64,000 nucleotides of DNA from Massilia sp. TS11. GTDB lineage: Bacteria; Pseudomonadota; Gammaproteobacteria; Burkholderiales; Burkholderiaceae_D. The notes beneath the pieces are model-generated. The model worked only from the letters and a program-made list of their open reading frames with translations, was not told the DNA's origin and ran no database searches. The stretch is from contig NZ_JAKLTS010000017.1 of the NCBI RefSeq assembly GCF_022012445.1, positions 1 to 64,000 on the forward strand, in the 5' to 3' direction. The translations under genes were made by a program, and so were the position numbers. Shown here one piece after another: positions 1 through 6,793 of this stretch (positions within the stretch are counted from its first letter, which is position 1; every line of letters begins with the position of its first letter).

Positions 1-30
1 AAAGAAAAGGGCCGCCCGAAGGCGGCCCTT
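1..30 (-). terminator. Terminator-like hairpin with T-rich tail
   Basis: A perfect 8-bp GC stem (9-16 with 21-28, loop CGAA) is followed on the minus strand by TTTTCTTT. The design matches the hairpins in front of the tail tube and capsid genes. It lies in the leftward late transcript, so it may act the same way before the next late gene outside the window. Confidence 0.7.
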
Positions 31-128
31 GTTGACCTTGGTGAAACTGTCCGTGCAATAATTTGTGACTATTGCGCGCTGCTTAGTGCATACAATTTGA
101 TTTCTTAAATTCAGTAATCGAGGTTGCC

Positions 129-578
129 ATGTCCAGCTACGTTCGCGCCGTACTTTTGCCAAGTGAGTCTGTCATCCATGAGGCGGAGACAAGTCTTTGG
201 TCGCAGTTTGTGCTGCTCTTGCTTGGGGTACTAACTCTTCCGCTGGGCATCGGCTTTTTGCCAATGTTCGTTATTCCGCTAGCATGCTTCCTAGCCGTTT
301 GGATTAAGGTTTCGTCGACTGAGCTTGCAATTACGGACCGCCGCGTTATTGCTAAATTCGGCTTCATCAGCCGCAAGACGATCGAGCTCAATATCAATAA
401 GATTGAGAGTTTGCAAGTCGATCAGTCGCTGCTCGGCCGCATTTTCAACTTCGGCTCGCTTGTGTTGTCCGGGGCCGGCAATCCGCAAGCGCCAATCCCT
501 GGCATCGCCAATCCGCTTGAGTTTCGCCGCAAATTCATGGAGGCCCAAGAGACAGCAAACAAGGTACGCGCAGCGTAG
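129..578 (+). CDS. Membrane-anchored bacterial PH-domain protein
   Basis: The protein has 149 aa. Residues about 24-58 form one or two hydrophobic membrane segments. They are followed by a bacterial PH-like domain of the YdbS/YdbT style, visible as the ELAITDRRVIAKFG strand pattern and the later IESLQVDQSLLGRIFNFG segment. It lies opposite to the late genes and is closed by its own hairpin at 616-643, which is typical of a cargo gene expressed independently of the lytic programme. The function of phage-borne bPH proteins is unknown; an envelope role is inference only. The start is the first ATG of the frame. Confidence 0.8.
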   Translation: MSSYVRAVLLPSESVIHEAETSLWSQFVLLLLGVLTLPLGIGFLPMFVIPLACFLAVWIKVSSTELAITDRRVIAKFGFISRKTIELNINKIESLQVDQSLLGRIFNFGSLVLSGAGNPQAPIPGIANPLEFRRKFMEAQETANKVRAA

Positions 579-615
579 GAAATGTCGGCGCCAGTCCTGG
601 CACCCACAATCAAGA

Positions 616-647
616 AAGCCCACCGGATTTCTCTGGTGGGCTTCCTT
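616..647. terminator. Bidirectional terminator between convergent genes
   Basis: A 9-bp stem AAGCCCACC/GGTGGGCTT (616-624, 635-643) is followed by TCCTTTG on the plus strand and TTTCTTG on the minus strand. It separates the PH gene (plus) from the HicB-like gene (minus). Confidence 0.8.
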
Positions 648-650
648 TGC

Positions 651-1067
651 TCATTTGAGGCTGAATTCCAGACTTCGCCCCAGTAGTTTCAACGCTCGCT
701 CGATCGTGTCGATGTCGGTCGATCCATCAGGGTCCAGTAGGCGGTTTGCTTCCAGGCGCGTGAGGCCCAAAAGGTGCACCATGGAACCGACCGAGAAATT
801 CTGTTCGACCATTTCATTCAGCAGTAACACCTTGACGGCAACACTCGCCGGGATGCGCACCAGGTGTTCACCCTCAAGCTGTTCGGAAGGTGCTGGGACC
901 TTGCGCATGTCCTCGAAATAGAACTCCAGCGCGGTCAACAGCGCATCTTCTGCCATGGCCAGCGCCTCTTCGACGTCATCACCTTGGCTGATCGCCTCAG
1001 GAATATCCCTGAAAGTGACAATCAGGCCGTGCCCAGGGTCTTCCGTGAGCGTGACGGGGTACTGCAT
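651..1067 (-). CDS. HicB-family antitoxin-like protein with C-terminal HTH
   Basis: The protein has 138 aa. The N-terminal 60 residues show the HicB fold (YPVTLTEDPGHGLIVTFRDIP, then the DVEEALAMAEDALLTALE helix). Residues about 85-138 are XRE/Cro-like, with the LTRLEANRLLDPDGSTDIDTIERAL pattern. HicB antitoxins normally neutralise the small HicA RNase and repress their own operon through such a C-terminal domain. No HicA-type gene is adjacent. The next gene upstream is a second HicB-fold protein one base away, so the pair may act as a DNA-binding regulator instead. Confidence 0.8.
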   Translation of the reverse strand: MQYPVTLTEDPGHGLIVTFRDIPEAISQGDDVEEALAMAEDALLTALEFYFEDMRKVPAPSEQLEGEHLVRIPASVAVKVLLLNEMVEQNFSVGSMVHLLGLTRLEANRLLDPDGSTDIDTIERALKLLGRSLEFSLK

Positions 1068-1068
1068 T

Positions 1069-1335
1069 TCAATCCTTTCTCGGCTGAATCCGAAGTCCGA
1101 TGACAGGGCGCCTGACGCGCCGGCCCAGTTCCAGCTCTAGCAGGACGTCGACGACGCTGTCAATCTCAGCCTTCAGCTCGTCCAAGGTTCTCGCTTCGCA
1201 TGCGAGGCCGTCCAGGCCGGTACTTGACGCCACATAGACGCCAGCGCTCGCGTCACGTCGGACGTCCACGCTTACCACCATGCGCATGCCAGCCAGCGCC
1301 GCCAGCCTCCAGAACGGATTCCCGACCGTGTACAT
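1069..1335 (-). CDS. DUF1902-type HicB-like small protein
   Basis: The protein has 88 aa. It begins with a NPFWRLAALAGM segment and continues with VDVRRDASAGVYVASSTGLDGL and a LDELKAEIDSVVDVLLEL helix, the DUF1902 signature of the HicB-like fold. The family is often annotated as an antitoxin-like protein of unknown target. It ends one base before the HicB gene and begins just after the 69-aa gene, so the three are probably co-transcribed. Confidence 0.75.
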   Translation of the reverse strand: MYTVGNPFWRLAALAGMRMVVSVDVRRDASAGVYVASSTGLDGLACEARTLDELKAEIDSVVDVLLELELGRRVRRPVIGLRIQPRKD

Positions 1336-1341
1336 GCTCGC

Positions 1342-1551
1342 CTATTCGATGCGCTTCAGGCGCTTGCCGTCGAATTCATAGACCGCAAGCGTGCCGTTGA
1401 CGTTCGAAAGGGTCACGCGGCGGCGACATTCGACCACCTCCACACTGCGGTCGCTCGGTTGCTGATTGCCGCCAGCCTTGCGGTAGGCGGTTTCAGCCCG
1501 GCGCACTAAGTCTCCATCGCTGATTTTGTTTGGACTTTCATTCATTTTCAT
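1342..1551 (-). CDS. Small conserved-looking phage protein, unknown
   Basis: The protein has 69 aa when the ATG at 1551 is used. The frame stays open to 1626, but that upstream part overlaps the end of the BRO gene. It is a charged N-terminal helix (DLVRRAETAYRKAGG) followed by a short beta-like tail ending EFDGKRLKRIE. There is no recognisable domain. It lies between the BRO and DUF1902 genes and shares their direction and probable transcript. Confidence 0.6.
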   Translation of the reverse strand: MKMNESPNKISDGDLVRRAETAYRKAGGNQQPSDRSVEVVECRRRVTLSNVNGTLAVYEFDGKRLKRIE

Positions 1552-1565
1552 GGCGCCCTCCGTCT

Positions 1566-2270
1566 TTATTGACCGAGAACAATACCACGACCGCTTGCGG
1601 CCCGATGGCGCCGACCGGATCGCCATTGGTGCTGCTCGGCTGGCGCGCGCATCGAATTCGTTCCTAAGCGCTTGACCATGATGCGGCAGAGCGCGGCGCC
1701 TTCAACGATGTGGTCATGAACCTGGTTCGCAGCTTCCGGCGCCAGCACCTGGAGCGATGCGCCGAATTCGCGCCACCAGCTCCGGATGTATTCCATGTCG
1801 GCACTCAGCGCCACCATATCACCCGCGATCGCGCGTTGCAGTTCCAGCGGAAGCGGCATCTTGCCGACTTCGCCCTGGTAGCAGCCAGTCTTGCGGATCG
1901 TCGGCAGAACGTCGCGCGTCACCCACTTAGCAAACTTGCGGGCCTCGGGCTTGCGGCTGCGCAGGACAAGCGTGTACAGGCCAGACTCACTAATCACCGT
2001 CACTCGCTGGTCCCCACCAGGGGTACGCACAATCTGCGTACCCTTTTCATCAGCGTCCAGATGACGGGATGCATCCGGGGCGTTGCGGTAGCCCAGCGAT
2101 TCAGCCACATCCACGCAAATGAACCAGGGTTCGCCGTCGCGGATCACGACGCGGACGCGGTTCGCATGGAAGAAGAATTCCGATGCTTCATTGGATCCAG
2201 CGCAAACCGCATGATTGCCTGCGACGGGCTTCCCATTGACGACAGCGACTTCTGTGCTACGATTCTCCAT
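1566..2270 (-). CDS. BRO-N domain antirepressor-type protein
   Basis: The protein has 234 aa. Residues 35-130 carry the BRO-N fold: GEPWFICVDVAESLGYRN, then HLDADEKGTQIVRTPGGDQ and the LVLRSRKPEARKFAKWVTRDVLP block. The C-terminal part has no known antirepressor-C domain. BRO-N proteins bind DNA and act as phage antirepressors or regulators. The gene is followed by small HicB-like genes and preceded by Rha and Arc genes, like the P22 immI region where Arc and Mnt control an antirepressor. Its expression is therefore probably controlled by the upstream Arc-like protein. Confidence 0.85.
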   Translation of the reverse strand: MENRSTEVAVVNGKPVAGNHAVCAGSNEASEFFFHANRVRVVIRDGEPWFICVDVAESLGYRNAPDASRHLDADEKGTQIVRTPGGDQRVTVISESGLYTLVLRSRKPEARKFAKWVTRDVLPTIRKTGCYQGEVGKMPLPLELQRAIAGDMVALSADMEYIRSWWREFGASLQVLAPEAANQVHDHIVEGAALCRIMVKRLGTNSMRAPAEQHQWRSGRRHRAASGRGIVLGQ

Positions 2271-2339
2271 GTTGATACCTCGCTAAGTGGTTTCACATCG
2301 CCCCGAGCCCATCCGCCAAGATCGCTCGGGGTTTTCTTT

Positions 2340-2879
2340 TCAGTTCAGCAAAGTCGGCTGGATTGCCAACTCCAGTTTCGCGCGCTCTTCTCGTAACGGC
2401 CCAAGCTCGCGCTTTCGTGTCAGTAGCATCTTCGAACCAACACTAGCCTGCTCACGCGATTCCTTATCGCGCTTTAGGTTGTCCAGCAATTGAGTCCATA
2501 GACCTTGCTGCCCGCGTTTCAAACGGTCGGCCATCTCGTTGAATGCGGCGAGAAAGCGAATTCGAACGATACGTGCCTTGTCGCCCGTGAAGCTCATGGC
2601 CAGTTCCGAAAAGCCATCGCGGGCAATTCGATAGGCGCGAACACTGCGCAAAGCGCCTTTACCCGCCTTGGATTGCAGCGTCATGGGCTCAAAATTGAGC
2701 CGGGCATGTTCGCGGATTTCCAGGTTCTCACTAGCCAACATGTCATCAATGGTGCGCAAGACGTTCTTATGCAACTTCCCGAACGCTCTTGCGACCGTGC
2801 GGGAGTCGGTAACTAGTCGCCCACCCATTGCAACGACCAATTGCGCTTGGGCCGGTTCACTGCGCTTGCTGGGCGTCAT
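2340..2879 (-). CDS. Rha-family phage regulatory protein
   Basis: The protein has 179 aa from the ATG at 2879. The frame is open further upstream, but that part overlaps the Arc-like gene and reads as low-complexity Arg/Cys. The pRha domain is clear at residues 15-110: TDSRTVARAFGKLHKNVLRTID, LNFEPM and YRIARDGFSELAMSFTGDKA. A charged coiled tail follows. Rha proteins interfere with phage growth in particular hosts and are treated as regulators. It overlaps the end of the Arc-like gene by 23 bp, which implies translational coupling. Confidence 0.85.
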   Translation of the reverse strand: MTPSKRSEPAQAQLVVAMGGRLVTDSRTVARAFGKLHKNVLRTIDDMLASENLEIREHARLNFEPMTLQSKAGKGALRSVRAYRIARDGFSELAMSFTGDKARIVRIRFLAAFNEMADRLKRGQQGLWTQLLDNLKRDKESREQASVGSKMLLTRKRELGPLREERAKLELAIQPTLLN

Positions 2880-3057
2880 GGCTGCCCTCCGTGGAAACCC
2901 TGCCGGAATCACGCCGCATTGCGTCACGCACCAGTTCGACCAACTCAGCGTTTGCCGAGCGGAAGTTCTCCTCCGCCCGCTTATGCACCCAGGCCATGAT
3001 CGGCGCCGGCATGCGCACTTGGCCGCGCCAAACTTCCGTTCCTTTCTTGTTTGCCAT
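2857..3057 (-). CDS. Arc/Mnt-type ribbon-helix-helix repressor
   Basis: The protein has 66 aa. An N-terminal strand (GQVRMPAPIMAWVHKRAEE) is followed by a helix pair (NFRSANAELVELVRDAMRR), the RHH arrangement of Arc-family repressors. The start ATG at 3057 was chosen because the longer frame runs back through the divergent gene. It is the first gene of the leftward block with rha and BRO and faces the divergent Arc-like gene across about 110 bp, so it probably represses both directions. Confidence 0.8.
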   Translation of the reverse strand: MANKKGTEVWRGQVRMPAPIMAWVHKRAEENFRSANAELVELVRDAMRRDSGRVSTEGSHDAQQAQ

Positions 3058-3168
3058 TTTCTGCCCTCTGTTAGCGCCACATCGGCACGAACTCAGCATA
3101 TGCCGACTCGGCATTAGTGTCAAGTCGGAATCATGGAAAATATTCCGAGTCGCCATTATCCTCGTCGG
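3058..3168. promoter_or_regulatory. Divergent promoter/operator region between two Arc-like genes
   Basis: The region contains a perfect 15-bp palindrome ATGCCGACTCGGCAT at 3100-3114. A looser inverted repeat of TCGGAAT with ATTCCGA spans about 3124-3149, overlapping the start of the rightward gene. These are plausible operators for one or both ribbon-helix-helix proteins. I could not assign convincing -35/-10 boxes. Confidence 0.55.
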
Positions 3169-3720
3169 ATGACCAAGAAACCTTACCCAAGCGAGACCCA
3201 AGAGCGTTTTATCGTTCGACTGCCCGATGGCATGCGCGACAACATCGCTGAAGCTGCCAAGCAGAATAACCGCTCGATGAACGCCGAGATCGTCGCGCGC
3301 CTCGATCAGTCCTTCGCCGGCACCGCCAACGACACCATCGTCGCCACCCTGGCCTATCGCATTGCCGAACTTGAGCTTGAGGCTCGCACAATCAGCAACG
3401 ACAGGTTGAACTTCGCGACAGTGGTAGCTTTGCTCGCTATGCACATCGAAATGAACAAACCCTGCGATCCGGCAGACCTTAAGGTTTTCAAGGACCGTGC
3501 CTTTGAAGTCATGGCAAATGGTCTCCGAAACCTCGAAGAAGAGAACGCAAAAGCCATCGAGGCACTTAGGAGCAGTTCGCACCGGATGAAGGAACTGGGA
3601 CTGGAATTCACATCCTCAGATTCGAATCTCCTTTCCCCCGACTTTCTGATTCAAAGGGGCGACAAATCCTTAGTCGCCGCAGAAGCCAAAACCTCTAAGC
3701 CCCGTAAAAAAAAGTCATGA
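3169..3720 (+). CDS. Arc-family DNA-binding protein with coiled-coil tail
   Basis: The protein has 183 aa from the ATG at 3169; an in-frame ATG at 3133 would add 12 residues. The N-terminus carries the classic Arc motif (QERFIVRLPDGMRDNIAEAAKQNNRSMNAEIVARL). A long predicted helical region follows (about residues 50-130), then a Lys-rich end (KPRKKKS). The long C-terminal extension is absent from P22 Arc or Mnt and may mediate oligomerisation. It diverges from the small Arc-like gene and is closed by a hairpin at 3738-3763. Confidence 0.85.
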   Translation: MTKKPYPSETQERFIVRLPDGMRDNIAEAAKQNNRSMNAEIVARLDQSFAGTANDTIVATLAYRIAELELEARTISNDRLNFATVVALLAMHIEMNKPCDPADLKVFKDRAFEVMANGLRNLEEENAKAIEALRSSSHRMKELGLEFTSSDSNLLSPDFLIQRGDKSLVAAEAKTSKPRKKKS

Positions 3721-3722
3721 CT

Positions 3723-3763
3723 TTGTATTGTGCAATACAACCGGCTCAAAATTCAGCCGGTTG
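3723..3763 (+). terminator. Palindrome and hairpin after the rightward Arc-like gene
   Basis: A perfect inverted repeat TTGTATTG/CAATACAA (3723-3740) overlaps a second 9-bp stem CAACCGGCT/AGCCGGTTG (3738-3763). There is no T-tract, so it is a weak terminator at best. The first palindrome could equally be a protein-binding site. Confidence 0.45.
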
Positions 3764-3794
3764 CACAGCGACTTATTGACTCATCGCCCCTAAG

Positions 3795-4280
3795 TTAGTC
3801 CTCTCCTTCAGCCGCTTTCTGCATAGCGCGCATTGCTGCCTTCGTCAAATCCGACCGAATAAGATTGTCTGCTGGATGCAGTTCTGGTTCGTACGGCGCC
3901 GGTCTGCCGAGTTCTTCCGAACGCTGCGCCTCGGCCAGGTATTCACCGGAAGCGCGCCGCAGCAGCCGAAACTCCCAGGGCTGAAGCAAAATTCCCATCT
4001 GCTTTTGCCAGGACTCGATTTCCGTTACCGAAAGCCTGTCCTGGCCCATGCCGTTGTTTGAGACCGGGCCGATTTCGAACAGGATGTCCTTCAAGTAGAG
4101 CAGCGAGGTCTCGGGCATCACTGGATCACGCCCAGATGCCGCGAGTCGGGCAATGCGTGACTTCGAATTGGTCTGGCGAAGTGCCTTGCTGCCTTTCGGT
4201 GGTTCAGGCGGCTGCGGAACCGCGTTTAGCCAGGCGAGGTGTCGAACGTAGACAATCAGCTCCTCGCCTAGCCCGTTTAA
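3795..4280 (-). CDS. Tail assembly chaperone extension (lambda T-like), made by -1 frameshift
   Basis: This is the -1 frame continuation of the upstream chaperone gene. From the slippery site at 4280-4286 the -1 frame is open for 161 codons to the stop at 3795. It includes a WE motif (GILLQPWEFRLLRRASGEYLAEAQ) typical of the T part of lambda G/GT-type chaperones. An internal GTG at 4121 could start a free 108-aa product, but the continuous open frame back to the heptamer argues for fusion. The predicted fused product is about 296 aa. GT-type fusions recruit tail tube subunits onto the tape measure. Confidence 0.85.
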   Translation of the reverse strand, partial: LNGLGEELIVYVRHLAWLNAVPQPPEPPKGSKALRQTNSKSRIARLAASGRDPVMPETSLLYLKDILFEIGPVSNNGMGQDRLSVTEIESWQKQMGILLQPWEFRLLRRASGEYLAEAQRSEELGRPAPYEPELHPADNLIRSDLTKAAMRAMQKAAEGED

Positions 4281-4684
4281 AAATTTGCCCAGTCACCGTG
4301 GAATTTCTCGACCTGGTTAGTGAGCCAGGCCATCTTCGGATTTGCGTACAGCTCGCGCGGACTCACCGGGAAATTCTCGATGCTCTCCGTGATCGCGGCC
4401 AGGCGCTCGGCGCGCTCGGCCAGCTCTTCGTCGATGGTCTGCTTGACGGGCTTGCCGCGCATCGCAGCGAAGGTGCGTGCATTCGTTGCAGTCGAAAGCT
4501 TGTGCTGGGCCGACAGAGCTTCACGGGAGCCGGGGCTGCGCACGACGATGCGCACCGGCTGGCCGCCACGCAGCAGCGGGCCATCGTCCTTGATGTTCTG
4601 CACTTCCAGCACAGCCGTGTCTTTGGCCTCGAAATCGGCCAAGTTGAATTCGGTGTTGGTATTCGTGATGTCGTTCATGATCAT
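4277..4684 (-). CDS. Tail assembly chaperone (lambda G-like)
   Basis: The protein has 135 aa and ends FHGDWANF directly on a slippery heptamer. The N-terminal half is beta-rich and follows the tail tube gene. The C-terminal half is helical (DEELAERAERLAAITESIENF). Position, size and the frameshift identify it as the lambda gpG equivalent, needed for tail tube polymerisation but absent from mature virions. Start is ATG 4684; an alternative ATG lies two codons later. Confidence 0.85.
   Translation of the reverse strand: MIMNDITNTNTEFNLADFEAKDTAVLEVQNIKDDGPLLRGGQPVRIVVRSPGSREALSAQHKLSTATNARTFAAMRGKPVKQTIDEELAERAERLAAITESIENFPVSPRELYANPKMAWLTNQVEKFHGDWANF
4280..4286 (-). promoter_or_regulatory. 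Programmed -1 frameshift heptamer A AAT TTT
   Basis: On the minus strand the last codons are GCA AAT TTT TAA. The heptamer A AAT TTT fits X XXY YYZ in the zero frame and sits immediately before the stop. Slipping by -1 enters the 161-codon frame that ends at 3795. Both the position and the open downstream frame match the G-GT arrangement conserved in long-tailed phages. Confidence 0.85.
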
Positions 4685-4801
4685 GTTGCCTTTCTTCGCG
4701 GGATTGATAAGTGCCCGTGCCGGCCGCCGCGTCCCGCGAAGGAACGACAGCGACCGGTCGGTGCTGGGTGCCGGCCTGGGCCGGATTCGGTTGGGTTTGG
4801 A

Positions 4802-5263
4802 TTACGGTGCCGCCACGTTGACCACCGCACGGCAGACGCCAAGGGTGGTGGTGATCTTTTGGAATTCGCCTTCCTTTGCGGCGCTCTTTTCGAAGCCGGC
4901 CACCAGGACGTCCAGATAGTCGACTTCGCCGTCGGGGTACGTGATTTTCACGCTGTAGTGATTCGGCGAAGCATCGGCGGCTTTGACGATGATCTGGCCG
5001 GCGTCGCCAGGGATGTGGGCGAAGACCACTTCGATGTCGCCGTAGTCGGGCGCTCCCTTGGCCTTGGACACGGCGCCCTTGATCGGCTGGAACTTGTTGA
5101 TGGAGCGCTTGGCGCCATACGGGCCCCAACTTTCGACCTGGGTGATTTCGGTGTAGACCATCGCGGTGGCGCCGTAGCCGGCCGCATCGTAGGTCGCGGG
5201 CAGCGAAGCGCTGATCGCATAGGTGGTGTCGGTGTTTTGCGCCGGGGTGGTATGTGCTGCCAT
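4802..5263 (-). CDS. Major tail tube protein
   Basis: The protein has 153 aa. The composition is beta-rich, with a conserved-looking N-terminal region (YTEITQVESWGPYGAKRSIN) and an IEVVFAHIPGDAGQIIVKAA segment typical of siphovirus tube subunits (lambda gpV/HK97 tube class). It lies between the tail completion gene and the chaperone pair, the canonical place. A GGAAG ribosome site precedes the ATG. A hairpin with a T-rich tail stands just upstream (5281-5321), like the one before the capsid gene. Confidence 0.85.
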   Translation of the reverse strand: MAAHTTPAQNTDTTYAISASLPATYDAAGYGATAMVYTEITQVESWGPYGAKRSINKFQPIKGAVSKAKGAPDYGDIEVVFAHIPGDAGQIIVKAADASPNHYSVKITYPDGEVDYLDVLVAGFEKSAAKEGEFQKITTTLGVCRAVVNVAAP

Positions 5264-5280
5264 GGCTACTTCCTTTCACA

Positions 5281-5321
5281 AAAGAAAAACCCGCCTGCGG
5301 ATCACTCCGGGCGGGCGGGTT
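5281..5321 (-). terminator. Terminator-like hairpin upstream of the tail tube gene
   Basis: On the minus strand an 8-bp stem AACCCGCC/GGCGGGTT (5288-5295, 5314-5321) runs into TTTTTCTTT. It lies inside the late operon, between tail completion and tail tube. Under Q-type antitermination it would be read through; otherwise it may end or process the transcript. Confidence 0.75.
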
Positions 5322-5345
5322 GAAAATCGAATTCCTTGTTGCCGA

Positions 5346-5744
5346 CTATTCGCTAAACGTCAGGATGTAGTCGACCGACTGTTGATAAATTCCAGCGTCG
5401 TCGTCGCTGAAGTCCGGGCCGTCGCTGTCATGCGTCAGGCTGGCCACGTCGGCGCCCGCGATGATGCCGTGGGCACGCGGGAGGGTGGCCTTCACCAATG
5501 CCAGCAGCGACTTCTGGCTTGGGTAGTTCTTGGCGTGCACGGTGATTTGCACGCGCGCGCGGTAGGTCAGCTTTGTGCCGCGGCGAATCGGTTTCCAGCT
5601 GGGCGCCGAAATGCTCCGAATCTGGATCGCCGGCAGTTCGATCCCTTCTGGGAGCGTGCCGTTCTTGATCCGCTCTGCGGGCACCGCCGCTGTCATGGTG
5701 GCGTTGTGCGTAAGCAGATAGCGGATGACGGCAACGTCAGACAC
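5346..5744 (-). CDS. Tail completion/terminator protein (DUF3168 type)
   Basis: The protein has 132 aa. The pattern of an N-terminal helix with VIRYLLTHNATMTAAVPAERI, then beta strands (YRARVQITVHAKNY) and a helix SLLALVKATL matches DUF3168 (HK97 gp10/SPP1 gp17-like). These proteins cap the tail tube and join it to the head. It overlaps the MptE-like gene by 8 bp and precedes the tail tube gene. Confidence 0.8.
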   Translation of the reverse strand: MSDVAVIRYLLTHNATMTAAVPAERIKNGTLPEGIELPAIQIRSISAPSWKPIRRGTKLTYRARVQITVHAKNYPSQKSLLALVKATLPRAHGIIAGADVASLTHDSDGPDFSDDDAGIYQQSVDYILTFSE

Positions 5745-6285
5745 CGCGGCCTTTCTGCTTTTTCGGTTGTTCGGCCGGCGCGGACGCGGCTGGCATCGTG
5801 AAGCGTTCCACGGGCACGCCCTGCGCAGTCAGCTCGGCGGCCAGATTGGTGATGGCCTTGGCGCTGCCAGGGGCGGCCATGTTGGCCTCGTAGTATTCGA
5901 GATCGAGGCCCAGCAGGACGATCTTTGCGGCGCCCAGGCTGGCGGCCAGGCGCATCGCGGCGCAAGTGTTGTTGCGGATCTCGATCGTATGGCCAGGCGC
6001 GACCTCGACCGATTCGTGCGGGAAGTGGGCGAAGGCGGCATCGATGGCGTCCGACTCGAAACCGATCACGCGCACACCGGCGAAGTCATTCAGTTCCGGG
6101 CGCCAGTTCGCGTCGATCGACACCAGCATGTCGGCCCAGGGCGCGACGATGGCGGCCTGGTTGGCGGCGATGGCGCGCGCCGGGCGGCCCATGGCTTCCA
6201 GCTCGGCTGGCAGGGTGGGGGCGTTGCCGAGGATGGCGACAGTCTCGCCTTCCCAGATGCGCTCGATGTTCAGCTTGGTGGTCAT
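5737..6285 (-). CDS. MptE/DUF115-like protein in the tail operon
   Basis: The protein has 182 aa from ATG 6285, chosen because AAGGA lies 7 bases upstream; an in-frame ATG at 6300 overlaps the previous gene. The N-terminus VAILGNAPTLPAEL, followed by RAIAANQAAIVAPWADMLVSID and AAKIVLLGLDLEYYE, resembles the Rossmann-like nucleotide-binding core of MptE (6-hydroxymethylpterin diphosphokinase-like, DUF115) proteins. It is not a standard virion morphogenesis gene. Its insertion between HK97gp10-like and DUF3168 genes suggests a cargo or decoration-modifying enzyme. The family call is moderate and the substrate is unknown. Confidence 0.6.
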   Translation of the reverse strand: MTTKLNIERIWEGETVAILGNAPTLPAELEAMGRPARAIAANQAAIVAPWADMLVSIDANWRPELNDFAGVRVIGFESDAIDAAFAHFPHESVEVAPGHTIEIRNNTCAAMRLAASLGAAKIVLLGLDLEYYEANMAAPGSAKAITNLAAELTAQGVPVERFTMPAASAPAEQPKKQKGRGV

Positions 6286-6289
6286 GGTC

Positions 6290-6793
6290 TTATCCTTCAA
6301 CTTCGATATCGATGGCGCTCGTGTCGAGGCCTTGCTTCGTCAGGCGAGCCTTGATGGCATCGCCAACAGCCTGCAAAGCTTCGGTGGCGCGCGAATCCAG
6401 GGCGGGCCGCATGAATGGCTTCGGCTTAGCGCCGGGGTGGTGAATCACTTCGACAAGCGAGCCCTTGATGGCCAGAGCCTTCGCTGCCTTCGGTTTGATG
6501 AGGTGTGGCTTCGTCCCGTGCTCAATCCATGGGCCCAGGTGGGCGTGCGGGCCAGTGGTCTTGACCTTGGCCTTCACGACGCCCTTCCTAGAGCTCGTGG
6601 ATACCTTGAGTCCCTTTTTCAGCGACCCAGTAACGACGCTGCCGTTGGATTCCAGCTCTTCGCCCGCCGCGTCTTTGATGACGTTGGCGCCGGCGCGCAG
6701 CCCGCTGCGCAGCATGTTTTTCTCGACCTTGGCGGGCAGTTGGTCGAGGAATTTCTGCAGTTCGCTCAAGCCCTTGACTTTGACGTTGCTCAT
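6290..6793 (-). CDS. HK97 gp10-family head-tail protein
   Basis: The protein has 167 aa. The N-terminal KVKGLSELQKFLDQLPAKVEKNMLRSGLRAGANVIKDAA and the central TGPHAHLGPWIEHGT segment are the hallmark of HK97gp10/Phi_gp10-like tail-joining proteins. It overlaps the upstream connector gene by 4 bp. The product should act at the neck or tail completion. Confidence 0.9.
   Translation of the reverse strand: MSNVKVKGLSELQKFLDQLPAKVEKNMLRSGLRAGANVIKDAAGEELESNGSVVTGSLKKGLKVSTSSRKGVVKAKVKTTGPHAHLGPWIEHGTKPHLIKPKAAKALAIKGSLVEVIHHPGAKPKPFMRPALDSRATEALQAVGDAIKARLTKQGLDTSAIDIEVEG

Noticed and set aside
651-1335. Classical HicAB toxin-antitoxin pair
   Set aside because: The small upstream partner lacks the HicA double-stranded-RNA-binding pattern and His; it is a DUF1902 HicB-like protein.
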